A stretch of DNA of 64,000 bases from Buchnera aphidicola (Hyalopterus amygdali) (GTDB taxonomy: Bacteria > Pseudomonadota > Gammaproteobacteria > Enterobacterales > Enterobacteriaceae). Below the pieces are notes generated by a model, which did no database searches, was not told the origin of the DNA, and worked only from the letters and a program-made list of their open reading frames with translations. The DNA is taken from assembly GCF_964059015.1 (NCBI RefSeq), contig NZ_OZ060383.1:434001-498000 (forward strand). Direction: 5' to 3'. A program made the translations under genes and the position numbers. Below are positions 8,465 through 20,032 of the stretch, piece by piece (within the stretch, counting starts at the first letter, position 1; each line of letters starts with the position of its first letter).

Positions 8465-10159
8465 ATGAATAATGAAAACAAACAAAATAACAACAACTTT
8501 ATTAGTAAAATTATTAATGAAGACTTTCAAAAAAATAAAAATTTATTATTACATACTCGTTTTCCTCCTGAACCTAATGGGTATTTACATATTGGACATG
8601 CCAAATCAATATGTTTAAATTTTGAAATTGCAAATTTATATAATGGATACTGTAATCTTAGATTTGATGATACAAATCCTAATAAAGAAAATAAAAAATA
8701 TATTAATTCTATTAAAAATGATATTAGATGGTTAGGATACAAATGGTATAAAAGAGCCTTTTATTCTTCTGAATATTTTTCAATACTATATAAATATGCA
8801 AAAGAATTAATTAAAAAAGATTTAGCATATGTCGATCAACTAACAAAAGAGCAAATACGTGAATATAGAGGAACATTAAAAAATGTAGGAAAAAATAGTC
8901 CTTATAGAAACCGTAGTATTGAAGATAATTTAAAATTATTTAAAAAAATGAAAAATGGATTTTTTAAAGAAGGAGAAGCTTGTTTACGCGCTAAAATCAA
9001 TATGAGTTCTCCATCTATTATTATGCGTGACCCCGTATTATATAGAATTATTTTTACTAAACACCATCAAACTAAAAATCAATGGTGTATATATCCTATG
9101 TATGATTTTGCTCATTGCTTGTCTGATTCTATTGAAGGTATTACTCATTCTTTTTGTACATTAGAATTTCAAGATAATAAAAATTTATATAATTGGATTC
9201 TAAAAAATACTAATGTTAAACATTATTCACAACAATATGAATTTTCTAGATTAAATTTAGAATATTCTATCTTATCTAAAAGAAAAATTAGCATATTAAT
9301 TAATAAAAATATAATTAATGAGTGGGACGATCCAAGAATATTGACTATTGCTGGACTAAGAAGAAAAGGTTATACAGCATCTTCTATTCGTCAATTCTGC
9401 CATAAAATTGGTATAACTAAACAAAACAATTTAGTAGAGTTTTCTATGTTAGAATATTGTATTAGAAATGAACTTAATCAAACAGCAACCCGAACTATGG
9501 CTGTCTTGGAACCTATTAAAGTATATTTATACAATATAGATGATGATTATGAAAAAAAAATAACTGTACCTAATCATCCAAATAATCCAAATTTAGGAAA
9601 TCATGAAATTATTTTTACTAATACTATATATATTGAACGAAAAGATTTTCAAGAAAAATATGATAAAAAATATAAAAGATTAAAAATTGGAACCGAAGTT
9701 CGTTTACGCCATGCATATATCATAAAAGCAGAAAAAATAGAAAAAGATAAAAATGGCAATATTGTAACCATTATATGCTTTTGTGATACTACTAGCTTAG
9801 GAAAAAAACCAATCAATAAAAAAAATCCTGCCGTAATACACTGGATTGCAAAAAAAAATACCCTTCCAGCTAAATTTAATTTGTATAATCATCTATTTAC
9901 AATAAAAAACCCTGAACAAAAAGAAAATTTTTTATCGTTTTTAAATCCTGATTCATTGATAATAAAAAATGGTTTTATTGAAAAAAAAATAGGGAAAAAA
10001 ATTATAAAAAAAATAAATAGTAATAACTATGAAAATTTATTTTTTCAATTTGAAAGAATTGGTTATTTTTGTTTAGATCAATTAAGTTCAAAAACTACAT
10101 TAGTTTTTAATAGAACTGTTAGTTTAAGAGATTCATGGAAAGTAAAAATGAAAAATTAA
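8465..10159 (+). CDS. glnS: Glutaminyl-tRNA synthetase
   Basis: This class I synthetase charges tRNA-Gln, whose gene lies just upstream on the other strand. The ATG at 8465 gives 564 residues (E. coli 554) and an N-terminus matching the bacterial one about ten residues before the conserved NFI. The frame stays open to ATGs at 8456 and 8411, which would add a poorly conserved lysine-rich extension. The HIGH signature appears as PPEPNGYLHIGH, and the KMSKS equivalent is LSKRK. No clear ribosome-binding site separates the start choices. Confidence 0.96.
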   Translation: MNNENKQNNNNFISKIINEDFQKNKNLLLHTRFPPEPNGYLHIGHAKSICLNFEIANLYNGYCNLRFDDTNPNKENKKYINSIKNDIRWLGYKWYKRAFYSSEYFSILYKYAKELIKKDLAYVDQLTKEQIREYRGTLKNVGKNSPYRNRSIEDNLKLFKKMKNGFFKEGEACLRAKINMSSPSIIMRDPVLYRIIFTKHHQTKNQWCIYPMYDFAHCLSDSIEGITHSFCTLEFQDNKNLYNWILKNTNVKHYSQQYEFSRLNLEYSILSKRKISILINKNIINEWDDPRILTIAGLRRKGYTASSIRQFCHKIGITKQNNLVEFSMLEYCIRNELNQTATRTMAVLEPIKVYLYNIDDDYEKKITVPNHPNNPNLGNHEIIFTNTIYIERKDFQEKYDKKYKRLKIGTEVRLRHAYIIKAEKIEKDKNGNIVTIICFCDTTSLGKKPINKKNPAVIHWIAKKNTLPAKFNLYNHLFTIKNPEQKENFLSFLNPDSLIIKNGFIEKKIGKKIIKKINSNNYENLFFQFERIGYFCLDQLSSKTTLVFNRTVSLRDSWKVKMKN

Positions 10160-10221
10160 AATAATTTTTTATATTTTTTAAAACTACTAAAATTATTGCC
10201 TTATTAAAATAATTAAATTAA

Positions 10222-11922
<1,701 letters not shown>

Positions 11923-11946
11923 TATACTACTCAAATAAGGCAAAAA

Positions 11947-13257
11947 ATGTCTAAAATATTAAACATCACTGGTCGAGAAATAATTGATTCTAGGGGTAAT
12001 CCTACTATAGAATGCGAAGTATGTCTTGAAGGCGGTTTTGTCGGTATAGCTTCAGCACCATCTGGTGCTTCAACAGGTTCTTTTGAAGCGTTAGAGTTAA
12101 GAGATAATGACAAAAATCGATTTATGGGAAAAGGTGTTCAAAAATCAGTTGAAATAATAAATAAGAATATTTTTCATGCTTTAAAAAATAAAAATGCACA
12201 AGATCAAATTAATATTGATCAAACTATGATTGATTTAGATGGTACAAAAAATAAATCTAACTTAGGTGCTAATTCAATTTTATCTGTATCTTTAGCAGTT
12301 GCAAAAGCAGTTGCATCCTCTAAGAACATACCTTTTTATCAATATATTTCTGAAATTAATAATACTCCAGGAATATTTTCAATGCCTCTTCCCATGATTA
12401 ATATAATTAACGGGGGGAAACATGCTAATAATAATATTGATCTTCAAGAATTTATGATACAACCTATTGGTGCGCAATCAATAAAACAAGCGATACGCAT
12501 GGGAGCAGAAATATTTCACGAGTTAGGTAATTTACTTAAGGATAAAGGTATAAGTACTACAGTAGGAGATGAAGGAGGATATGCGCCAAATTTTAAATCA
12601 AATGAAGAAGCATTAGATATAATTCAAGACGCAATACACAAAACTAAATATATATTAGGCAAAGATATAACATTATCTATAGATTGTGCGGCATCTGAAT
12701 TATATGATAAAAATAGTAAAGTATATCAATTTCTCGGAGAAGATATGCAACTTAGTTCGCAAGAACTCACACATTATTTAGAAAATCTATGCAATAAATA
12801 CCCTATTATTTCTATAGAAGATGGACAAGATGAATCAGATTGGGAAGGTTTTTTATATCAAACAAAAAAACTAGGGGACAAGATACAATTAGTAGGGGAT
12901 GATTTATTTGTTACTAATAAAAATATTTTAAAAAAAGGAATAAAAAAAGGAATCGCAAATGCAATTTTAATAAAATTAAATCAAATTGGAACCTTAAGTG
13001 AAACAATAGAAACTATTAAAGTTGCAAAAAAATTTAACTATAGCGTTATTATTTCTCATCGATCAGGTGAAACAGAAGACACATCAATAGCTGATTTATC
13101 AGTAGGAACAGCATCAGGTCAAATTAAAACTGGATCAATGAGTCGATCTGATAGAACTGCTAAATATAATCAATTAATTAGAATTGAAGAAAAATTAGGG
13201 AAAAAATATGCTCCATTCTATGGATTAAGGGAAGTTCATTCATCTTTTATAAGATAA
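11947..13257 (+). CDS. eno: Enolase
   Basis: The 436-residue protein (E. coli 432) interconverts 2-phosphoglycerate and phosphoenolpyruvate. Conserved features are [10 protein letters not shown] at the N-terminus, [10 protein letters not shown] near 40, the Mg-binding [11 protein letters not shown] near 290, the catalytic Lys in [10 protein letters not shown] near 345 and [10 protein letters not shown] near 373. It follows pyrG closely and may be co-transcribed with it. A long hairpin lies after the stop, before queE. pgk and fbaA of the same pathway lie at 50-52 kb. Confidence 0.98.
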   Translation: MSKILNITGREIIDSRGNPTIECEVCLEGGFVGIASAPSGASTGSFEALELRDNDKNRFMGKGVQKSVEIINKNIFHALKNKNAQDQINIDQTMIDLDGTKNKSNLGANSILSVSLAVAKAVASSKNIPFYQYISEINNTPGIFSMPLPMINIINGGKHANNNIDLQEFMIQPIGAQSIKQAIRMGAEIFHELGNLLKDKGISTTVGDEGGYAPNFKSNEEALDIIQDAIHKTKYILGKDITLSIDCAASELYDKNSKVYQFLGEDMQLSSQELTHYLENLCNKYPIISIEDGQDESDWEGFLYQTKKLGDKIQLVGDDLFVTNKNILKKGIKKGIANAILIKLNQIGTLSETIETIKVAKKFNYSVIISHRSGETEDTSIADLSVGTASGQIKTGSMSRSDRTAKYNQLIRIEEKLGKKYAPFYGLREVHSSFIR

Positions 13258-13265
13258 AAAGGTAA

Positions 13266-13315
13266 TTTTAATGAGAATCAGGTATTCTAAAATATATACC
13301 AGTTTCTCATTAAAA
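13266..13315 (+). terminator. Long two-part hairpin between eno and queE
   Basis: A perfect 12-bp outer stem (13266-13277 with 13304-13315) encloses an inner 5-bp stem GGTAT/ATACC (13281-13285 with 13296-13300). It begins 8 bases after the eno stop. No T run follows on the plus strand, so it may stop transcription inefficiently, or protect the 3' end of eno mRNA. The perfect stem in a decaying genome suggests selection. Confidence 0.55.
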
Positions 13316-13345
13316 TAAAACTATTAAAATTTTATGAGTATAATC

Positions 13346-14008
13346 ATGTATTACTATCCGATTAATGAAATCTTTCAAACAATACAAGGTGAAGGTTATT
13401 ACTCTGGAACACCATCAATTTTTATTCGATTACAGGGGTGTCCAGTACATTGTAAATGGTGCGATACAAAATATACATGGACATGTAATAATAAAGACAA
13501 AATTTCTAATAAAGAAATGATAACGAAAAAAAAGAAAGACAAAAAATGGAGTTACATGAATCTTAAAGAGATTTTGTTATTATTAAAAACCAAAAAATGG
13601 ACCGCTAGACATATTGTAATTACTGGTGGCGAACCCTGTTTATATAATCTTCTCGAAATTACAACAGAACTAGAAAAAAAAGGATATAGATGTCAAATAG
13701 AAACTAGTGGAACGAAATTAATCATATGTTCTATAAAAACTTGGATTACACTCTCACCAAAAAAACATCAAAAAACATTAGATACTTCGATTTTACGTTC
13801 TAATGAGATAAAATATCCTATTTTAAAAGAAGAAGATTTACTGTATTTAGAAAATATTTTAAAAAAAATAGAAAACAAAAAAAAACATCATATTTTCTTA
13901 CAACCTATTAGCCAAAATAAGAACGCAATCAAAATTTGTATTAAACAATGTATAATAAAAAATTGGCGATTATCAATACAAATACATAAATATATTAAAA
14001 TTCAGTAA
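13346..14008 (+). CDS. queE: 7-carboxy-7-deazaguanine synthase QueE
   Basis: This radical-SAM enzyme converts 6-carboxytetrahydropterin, the QueD product, to 7-carboxy-7-deazaguanine on the way to queuosine. The cluster-binding CPVHCKWC motif (Cys-x3-Cys-x2-Cys) follows GCIRLQ-like sequence, and TGGEPC binds S-adenosylmethionine. The ATG at 13346 gives MYYYPINEIF, aligned with E. coli MQYPINEMF; the frame also holds an ATG at 13334. The protein has about 220 residues (E. coli 223). It converges with queD, which lies 27 bases away. Confidence 0.95.
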   Translation: MYYYPINEIFQTIQGEGYYSGTPSIFIRLQGCPVHCKWCDTKYTWTCNNKDKISNKEMITKKKKDKKWSYMNLKEILLLLKTKKWTARHIVITGGEPCLYNLLEITTELEKKGYRCQIETSGTKLIICSIKTWITLSPKKHQKTLDTSILRSNEIKYPILKEEDLLYLENILKKIENKKKHHIFLQPISQNKNAIKICIKQCIIKNWRLSIQIHKYIKIQ

Positions 14009-14035
14009 ACTTCTTTATTAAAATTGAACATAATT

Positions 14036-14398
14036 CTAAACACCTTGATAAATACATCCTGATGTGCACGTTTCTTTAATTATAACAGCATTTAAAATAG
14101 ATAAACTTGGCTTTAAACGGTTCCAAATCCATTGAGCTATTATTTCGCTTGTTGGATTTTCTAAACCTGGTATATCATTTAAAAAATTATGATCTAACTG
14201 ATTATATATAGGTTTAAAAGCTGATTTAATATCGGCATAATCTATTATCCAACCACTTTTTTTTTGAATATTACCTGCGATTTTTAAACGAACTAAAAAA
14301 GAATGACCATGTAATCGTGAACATTTATGTCCTTTATCAACATATGGTAGATAATGTGCTGCTTCAAATTGAAAATCTTTAAATATGATAGTTTTCAC
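14036..14398 (-). CDS. queD: 6-carboxy-5,6,7,8-tetrahydropterin synthase QueD
   Basis: The 120-residue protein (E. coli 121) converts dihydroneopterin triphosphate to 6-carboxytetrahydropterin for queuosine synthesis. Zinc ligands are visible in FEAAHYLP and LHGHSF, with the catalytic Cys in [17 protein letters not shown] and the acidic ENPTSE are also conserved. The start codon is GTG, preceded by a short GAG. It is the 3' end of the minus-strand block that begins upstream with the cys genes. Confidence 0.95.
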   Translation of the reverse strand: MKTIIFKDFQFEAAHYLPYVDKGHKCSRLHGHSFLVRLKIAGNIQKKSGWIIDYADIKSAFKPIYNQLDHNFLNDIPGLENPTSEIIAQWIWNRLKPSLSILNAVIIKETCTSGCIYQGV

Positions 14399-14442
14399 AA
14401 ATTTCTCAATATAATATTAAAGTAAAAAATATGATTTTTTTA

Positions 14443-15465
14443 TTATTTAGTGTTAGGCAGAATAACTTGTGGATTAATAGGTTCTCCTTTATAACGTATT
14501 TGAAAATATAATTTAAAAGATCTATTGTTTAATGAGCCCATAGTAGCAATTTTCTGTTTTTTATATACTTTATCTTTTTCATTAACTAAAATAGATTCGT
14601 TACATCCATATATACTTAAATAATTATTTTTATGTTGAATAATAATCAAACGACCATAATGTTTAAAAGAACTATCAATAAAAACAACTTCGCCGGAAGC
14701 TACGGCATAAATAGATTGCCCTTTAAAACCAGATATTTCAAAACCTTGATGATCATTAATTTTAAAATTAGACAATTTTTTGATATTTAAATTTCTTACA
14801 GGCAAACACCAAAGATCAGAAATAAAAAAATTTTTTTTTTGTAAATAAATATTATTTTTTTCTTTTAATTTATTATGTAATGGAAAATATATTTTTTTAA
14901 AAAATTTATTCATTTTAATTAAATGTGCGATATTTGATGATTTTTCAAAAAATGATTTACAAGAAATATACTTTTTTTTAATTTTATCTTCATTGAAGAT
15001 GATAAATCTTAAAAGATTTATATTCTTAATTGAAATATTTGCAATCCATACCTTTTGTCCTATAAATATTTTATAGGATTTCTTAAAATTATTAAATTCA
15101 TATAATTTTTGACAAGTATAACCAAAATGTTTACAAAGAGAAAATAATGTATCTCTTTTTTTTACAATATAAAAAACATGAAAAATATTTTTTTTAAAAC
15201 AAATCATATAATTATGATTACCAATAAAAAAATTGTTTTTTTTATTAAAATATTTTTCATTATTTTTTAATGATGAAAAATGATTTTTTTTAAAAAAAAA
15301 ATCATTTAAACAATCTTGATAAAATGTATTTTTTATTTTTTTTAAATGATTTAAAAAAGATTTTTCATTTTTTTTAATGATTGAATTTCCAGATGCAATA
15401 TTTGTATAGGAAAAAAATGTAAAAATTAAAAAAAATAATCTATATATTAAAAAATTTGATTGCAT
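14443..15465 (-). CDS. nlpD: NlpD-like LysM / LytM-domain protein, no lipobox
   Basis: The 340-residue protein (E. coli NlpD about 379) has a hydrophobic N-terminus (residues 1-25) that looks like a signal peptide or anchor but has no Cys, so no lipobox. A LysM peptidoglycan-binding domain lies near 93-140 (YIVKKRDTLFSLCKHFG). A C-terminal LytM/M23 domain (about 225-338) contains GQSIYAVASGEVVFID and QKIATMGS. Like E. coli NlpD the metal ligands are missing (LYFQIR in place of LHFEIR), so it is an amidase activator, not a hydrolase. The middle is lysine/phenylalanine-rich. amiC, the usual partner, is absent from its expected place near argA. Confidence 0.85.
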   Translation of the reverse strand: MQSNFLIYRLFFLIFTFFSYTNIASGNSIIKKNEKSFLNHLKKIKNTFYQDCLNDFFFKKNHFSSLKNNEKYFNKKNNFFIGNHNYMICFKKNIFHVFYIVKKRDTLFSLCKHFGYTCQKLYEFNNFKKSYKIFIGQKVWIANISIKNINLLRFIIFNEDKIKKKYISCKSFFEKSSNIAHLIKMNKFFKKIYFPLHNKLKEKNNIYLQKKNFFISDLWCLPVRNLNIKKLSNFKINDHQGFEISGFKGQSIYAVASGEVVFIDSSFKHYGRLIIIQHKNNYLSIYGCNESILVNEKDKVYKKQKIATMGSLNNRSFKLYFQIRYKGEPINPQVILPNTK

Positions 15466-15529
15466 TTATCACACCGTTAAATTTCATTATAATAAAATTA
15501 GATAATAAAATTTTTATATAAAATAAATG

Positions 15530-16030
15530 TTAATATTTTTTTTTCAAATTACTGTTTTTAGACTCTATAAGCATCACGACTGATTGACAGGCTATACCTT
15601 CCTTTCTGCCAATACATCCTATCATTTTAGAACTTGTAGATTTTACACTTACTTTTTCTATTTCAATGTTGAGATCTGATGATATATTTGATCTCATTAA
15701 AAAAATATGAGGTAAAATTTTGGGGGTTTCAGCAATAATAGTAGTATCCACATTACATATACGATAATTTTTCGAATAAATTTTCTTCCATACATCTTTT
15801 AATAAAGTTCTACTGTTGATATTTTTATATTTTTTGTTTTCACTAGGGAAAAGTGTACCAATATCACCTATTGCCGTTGCTCCTAAAAATGCATCTATTA
15901 AAGAATGAATTAACACATCACCATTAGAATGAGCAAGTAAACCTTGATGATAAGGTATTTTTACCCCCCCAATAATTAAAGGTTTCATACTACCAAATGC
16001 GTGAATATCAAAACCACATCCAATTCTCAT
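15530..16030 (-). CDS. ispF: 2-C-methyl-D-erythritol 2,4-cyclodiphosphate synthase
   Basis: The 166-residue protein (E. coli 159) performs the fifth step of the MEP isoprenoid pathway. The metal site GFDIHAF at residues 5-11 and the [17 protein letters not shown] segment near 35-51 are conserved; [10 protein letters not shown] follows. The C-terminus is slightly extended by lysine-rich sequence. ispD lies 17 bases upstream, as in E. coli. Confidence 0.97.
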   Translation of the reverse strand: MRIGCGFDIHAFGSMKPLIIGGVKIPYHQGLLAHSNGDVLIHSLIDAFLGATAIGDIGTLFPSENKKYKNINSRTLLKDVWKKIYSKNYRICNVDTTIIAETPKILPHIFLMRSNISSDLNIEIEKVSVKSTSSKMIGCIGRKEGIACQSVVMLIESKNSNLKKKY

Positions 16031-16047
16031 TATTAATTACATCCTCT

Positions 16048-16758
16048 TTATTTTTTAAAAAAATCTTTAAGATAAAGTCTCGCAAAAACAATATCTTCAG
16101 GATAAGTGATTTTTATATTTTTATGACTTCCTAAAACTATTTCAGGATAATGTCCGCAATATTCCAATGCTGATGATTCATCCGTTATAGTAATTTGATC
16201 TTGAATAATTTTTTTTAAGCACAATCGTAATAAATTTATTGGAAATAATTGAGGAGTTAAAGCATGCCATAGTTGTTTTCTAGGAATAGTATGTAATATT
16301 TTTTGATTTGTTCGATCAGTACATTTTATAGTATCAGAAACAGGTCGTACTAAAATACCACCTACTTTGCTATTTTTAGCAGTAGAAATTAAATTTTCTA
16401 AATCTTTATAACTCAAGCAAGGACGTACTGCATCGTGCACCATTACTAAATCAGCGTCTGTTTTAACCATTAACCCAGATAGAACAGAATATATTCTTTC
16501 GGGACCTCCTAATACAGATAAAATCCGCAAATCAGATGATATAGGTAATTTATGAAAATAATTATCCTCTTGATGTAAACTTACAATAATACGAACTATA
16601 TTAGGATGTAATAACAATGTTTTTAAGGTATATTCAAGAATAGTAAAATTTTTTATTTTTATATATTGTTTTGGAAAAGCTAACTGCATTCTTCGACCTA
16701 TTCCTGCAGCAGGAACTACGGCCATAATTTTTGGCTTAGGTGAATTAATTAATGTCAT
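16048..16758 (-). CDS. ispD: 2-C-methyl-D-erythritol 4-phosphate cytidylyltransferase
   Basis: The 236-residue protein has the E. coli length and transfers CMP from CTP to MEP in the MEP pathway. The nucleotide-binding signature VVPAAGIGRRMQ with KQYI follows at residues 14-33, and VHDAVRPC near 105 and ITDESSALEY near 193 are family motifs. It stands between ftsB and ispF, the E. coli order. CTP comes from pyrG in this window. Confidence 0.97.
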   Translation of the reverse strand: MTLINSPKPKIMAVVPAAGIGRRMQLAFPKQYIKIKNFTILEYTLKTLLLHPNIVRIIVSLHQEDNYFHKLPISSDLRILSVLGGPERIYSVLSGLMVKTDADLVMVHDAVRPCLSYKDLENLISTAKNSKVGGILVRPVSDTIKCTDRTNQKILHTIPRKQLWHALTPQLFPINLLRLCLKKIIQDQITITDESSALEYCGHYPEIVLGSHKNIKITYPEDIVFARLYLKDFFKK

Positions 16759-16803
16759 TGAATATCCAAAAAAATTTATTTATTTAACATTTTTAAAAAT
16801 TTT

Positions 16804-17004
16804 TTATTTTTTTATTATACTATTTAAACGTTCAATTTCTAATATTAACTGATTATTCCTTATTTCAAAATCCTCGTTTTTTTTTTTTTGAATTATAATT
16901 TTTTTATATATTTTAATATAATCCAAAACGCCATTTTTTCCAATCCAAAGAGAATACTGCAACCAAAAAAATAAAAATAGTAAAAATATTTTTAGTATTT
17001 TCAT
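16804..17004 (-). CDS. ftsB: Cell-division protein FtsB, C-terminally truncated
   Basis: Only 66 residues are encoded (E. coli FtsB 103). The transmembrane segment (residues 3-20) and WLQYSLWIGKNGVLDY match E. coli closely, and the coiled coil continues to LILEIERLN. The protein then ends, missing the part that in E. coli contacts FtsQ. A run of 13 A on the coding strand (bases 16877-16889, from codon 39) is in frame but is a likely slippage site. FtsB joins FtsL and FtsQ in the divisome. It lies between cysC and ispD. Confidence 0.88.
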   Translation of the reverse strand: MKILKIFLLFLFFWLQYSLWIGKNGVLDYIKIYKKIIIQKKKNEDFEIRNNQLILEIERLNSIIKK

Positions 17005-17041
17005 ATTTCACTCTATATAATTGAATTTACAATAAAAATTT

Positions 17042-17662
17042 TTACTTAATATTAGGAAAGGATATAATATATCGATCATGTAATATTTTAATTAATTTTT
17101 GTGTATTCTTTTTTAAGGATGCTGTTCCATCTAAATGCAAATCTGGTTTTTCTGGTCTTTCATATACAGATTGAATACCGGTAAAATTAGATATTTCACC
17201 AAAAAAAGATTTTTTATATAATTTTTTAGGATCACGTTCTTTACATATATCAATCGGAGTGTCTACAAAAACTTCCAAAAAATTTTTTTTTCCTAAACGT
17301 GAAAAAATCATTTCTCTATGATTTTTATAAGGAGAAATAACAGCAACTAAAACTATAATTCCTGCATCTATCAATAGCCTTACCACCTCTCCAATACGTC
17401 TAATATTTTCATTTCTATCTACAACACTAAAACCTAAATCAGAACATAAACCTGATCTAATATTATCTCCATCTAATAAATAAGTACTACAATTATTTTT
17501 AAAAAGAATTTGTTCTAAAGAATTAGCAATACTAGATTTTCCTGATCCTGATAATCCTGTAAACCATATTACAAAAGATTTATGACTATTTTTTTTTTCA
17601 CGTTTCACCCGCGTTACCGAACATTTTTGCCAAGTGATGTCTTTTTTAAAAAAATTATTCAT
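17042..17662 (-). CDS. cysC: Adenylylsulfate (APS) kinase
   Basis: The 206-residue protein (E. coli 201) phosphorylates APS to PAPS. The P-loop GLSGSGKSS lies near residue 36; DGDNIRSGLCSDLGFS near 65 and the phospho-acceptor region VISPYK near 108 are conserved, as is FVDTPIDICKERDPKKLYKK. It follows cysN by 15 bases as the last gene of the cysDNC group. The product feeds CysH. Confidence 0.97.
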   Translation of the reverse strand: MNNFFKKDITWQKCSVTRVKREKKNSHKSFVIWFTGLSGSGKSSIANSLEQILFKNNCSTYLLDGDNIRSGLCSDLGFSVVDRNENIRRIGEVVRLLIDAGIIVLVAVISPYKNHREMIFSRLGKKNFLEVFVDTPIDICKERDPKKLYKKSFFGEISNFTGIQSVYERPEKPDLHLDGTASLKKNTQKLIKILHDRYIISFPNIK

Positions 17663-17677
17663 GATAAAACCTATATA

Positions 17678-19096
17678 CTATTTTTTAATATCCCAATGTG
17701 GAAAATATTTAAGAATTAAATTGTATAAATCTAATTCAAAATTATTTTTATTATTAGATATAATTTTTTCTTTTTTTTCCAAATTTTTTTTAATCATACC
17801 TGCTCCTACTGTAATATTAGTTAAAAGATCAATGAAAATTAAACTACCTGTAATTTTGTTTTCTGCATAATCATCAAATATCATTTTTTCAGTAAATGTA
17901 ATTTTTATTCGTCCAATACTATTTAACTTTAATACATTAGTTGTCTTTTTAATTAAAGTATTTATATCTATTTTAAATAAAATTTCTTTAATATAAACAT
18001 GCGTTTTTTTTCCTGATAATTTAATAAGATACGAATTACCTACTTTTAAAATATCATCAGTCATCCAAACGATATCTACAATTGCTTCTTGACAAGATTC
18101 TAAACAAGAATCTACATTAACAAAAAAATCTCCTCGACTAATATCAATTTCATCTTTTAATACTATCGTAATAGGTTCACCAGTTTCTGCTTTTTGTATA
18201 TCTTTATTAAAATTTAAAATACGAACGATAGACGAATGAATATTACCAGGTAATATTTTTACATTCTGTCCAACATAAACTGTACCAGAAAATAATGTAC
18301 CAGAATATCCACGAAAATTTGCATTAGGTCGATTAACATATTGTATTGGAAATCTAATTTCTGATGAATTACATGTATCTTTAATTTTGATATTTTCTAA
18401 AATATGTAATAATGTATTTCCCTTATACCATGGCATAGAATTACTTTTAAATACAATATTTTCCCCAATTAATGCCGATATAGGAACGAAAAAAATTTTT
18501 AGATCTTTTGAAAGATTTTTTGAAAATAGAAAAAAATCATTTTTTATTTTTGAAAAAATATCTTCTTTATATTCCACTAAATCCATTTTATTTATTGCAA
18601 CAATAAGATACTTAATTCCAAGTAATGTAACAATAAAACTGTGCCTATAAGTTTGCTGAGATAAACCTTTCCTAGCATCTACTAATAAGATAGATAAATC
18701 ACAAGTAGATGCACCCGTAACCATATTTCGAGTGTATTGTTCATGACCTGGGGTATCGGCAATAATAAATTTTCTTTTTTTTGTCGAGAAATAACGATAT
18801 GCTACATCAATAGTAATGCCTTGTTCGCGTTCTGATTGAAGTCCATCTACTATTAATGCAAGATCTATTTTTTTTCCTTGTGTTCCATGACGTTTGCTAT
18901 CTTTTTTTAAAGAAGATAAATGATCTTCGTAAATTTGTTGGGTATCATGCAATAGACGACCAATTAAAGTACTTTTTCCATCATCTACACTACCACATGT
19001 CAAAAATTTCAATAAAGTTTTTTTCTCATTTAAATACAACCAATTTTGAAAATTATCTTGCATAATAACACGTTTAGCATTAAAATTTTTATTCAT
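17678..19096 (-). CDS. cysN: Sulfate adenylyltransferase subunit 1 (GTPase)
   Basis: The 472-residue protein (E. coli 475) is the GTPase subunit that drives APS formation by CysD. G-domain motifs are GSVDDGKSTLIGRLL near 36, DTPGHEQYTRNM near 115 and NKMDLVE near 170. EF-Tu-like beta-barrel domains follow; YRFST-type switch residues are kept (AYRYFSTKKRKF). It lies 18 bases after cysD and 15 before cysC, so translation is probably coupled. Confidence 0.97.
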   Translation of the reverse strand: MNKNFNAKRVIMQDNFQNWLYLNEKKTLLKFLTCGSVDDGKSTLIGRLLHDTQQIYEDHLSSLKKDSKRHGTQGKKIDLALIVDGLQSEREQGITIDVAYRYFSTKKRKFIIADTPGHEQYTRNMVTGASTCDLSILLVDARKGLSQQTYRHSFIVTLLGIKYLIVAINKMDLVEYKEDIFSKIKNDFFLFSKNLSKDLKIFFVPISALIGENIVFKSNSMPWYKGNTLLHILENIKIKDTCNSSEIRFPIQYVNRPNANFRGYSGTLFSGTVYVGQNVKILPGNIHSSIVRILNFNKDIQKAETGEPITIVLKDEIDISRGDFFVNVDSCLESCQEAIVDIVWMTDDILKVGNSYLIKLSGKKTHVYIKEILFKIDINTLIKKTTNVLKLNSIGRIKITFTEKMIFDDYAENKITGSLIFIDLLTNITVGAGMIKKNLEKKEKIISNNKNNFELDLYNLILKYFPHWDIKK

Positions 19097-19114
19097 TTTA
19101 AGATCAACCTATTT

Positions 19115-20023
19115 TTAAAAGTAACCTTGTCTTTTTTTAGATTCCATAGAGCTTTGCTTATCATGATCAATAGATCGACCTGTACGCTCGCTTGTTTTAA
19201 CTATTAATGTTTCTTGAATAATATCTGGTAAAGTAGTAGATGTAGATTCAATGGCACTAGTTAATGGCCAACAACCTAATGTTCGGAATCGAACCATTTT
19301 TTGCATTACTTGTTCATTCGGGTTAATATTAATACGATCATCATCAATTACTAATAAGGCGCCATCTCTTTCCAAAACCGGTCGAATAGCAGCAAAGTAA
19401 AGTGGTACAATTTCAATATTTTCTAAAAAAATATATTGCCAAATATCTAATTCTGTCCAATTTGACAGAGGGAAAACACGAATGCTTTCTCCTTTGTTAA
19501 TTTGACTGTTGTAATTCCACCACAATTCAGGGCGTTGTTCTTTAGGATTCCATTGATGAAAAGAATCGCGAAAGGAATAAATACGTTCTTTAGAACGTGA
19601 TTTTTCTTCATCCCGTCTAGCTCCACCAAAAGCAGCATCAAATTTATATTTATTTAATGCTTCTTTTAATCCTTCAGTTTTCATTATGTCAGTGTATTTG
19701 GCACTACCATCTTGAAAAGGATTTATACCTAACAATTTTCCTTTTATATTAGAATGAACAATTAATTCTATATTTAAAGATTTAGCTATTCGATCTCTAA
19801 AGGAATACATTTCTCTAAATTTCCACCCAGTATCTATATGTAATAGTGGAAAAGGCAAACGACCTGGATAAAAAGATTTTCTGGCAAGATGCAACATAAC
19901 TGAAGAATCTTTACCAATAGAATATAACATGACAGGATTATCAAACTCTGCTATTACTTCACGCATGATATAAATACTTTCTGATTCTAATTGACGTAAA
20001 TGAGTAGCATTTTTTTTAAACAT
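19115..20023 (-). CDS. cysD: Sulfate adenylyltransferase subunit 2
   Basis: The 302-residue protein equals the E. coli length. It is the catalytic subunit that adenylates sulfate to APS with CysN. The PP-loop [16 protein letters not shown] lies near residue 35, followed by [34 protein letters not shown] and the C-terminal [19 protein letters not shown]. An AAGGAAA ribosome-binding site precedes the ATG. cysG ends 9 bases upstream. Confidence 0.98.
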   Translation of the reverse strand: MFKKNATHLRQLESESIYIMREVIAEFDNPVMLYSIGKDSSVMLHLARKSFYPGRLPFPLLHIDTGWKFREMYSFRDRIAKSLNIELIVHSNIKGKLLGINPFQDGSAKYTDIMKTEGLKEALNKYKFDAAFGGARRDEEKSRSKERIYSFRDSFHQWNPKEQRPELWWNYNSQINKGESIRVFPLSNWTELDIWQYIFLENIEIVPLYFAAIRPVLERDGALLVIDDDRININPNEQVMQKMVRFRTLGCWPLTSAIESTSTTLPDIIQETLIVKTSERTGRSIDHDKQSSMESKKRQGYF

Positions 20024-20032
20024 CGTCTTTCC

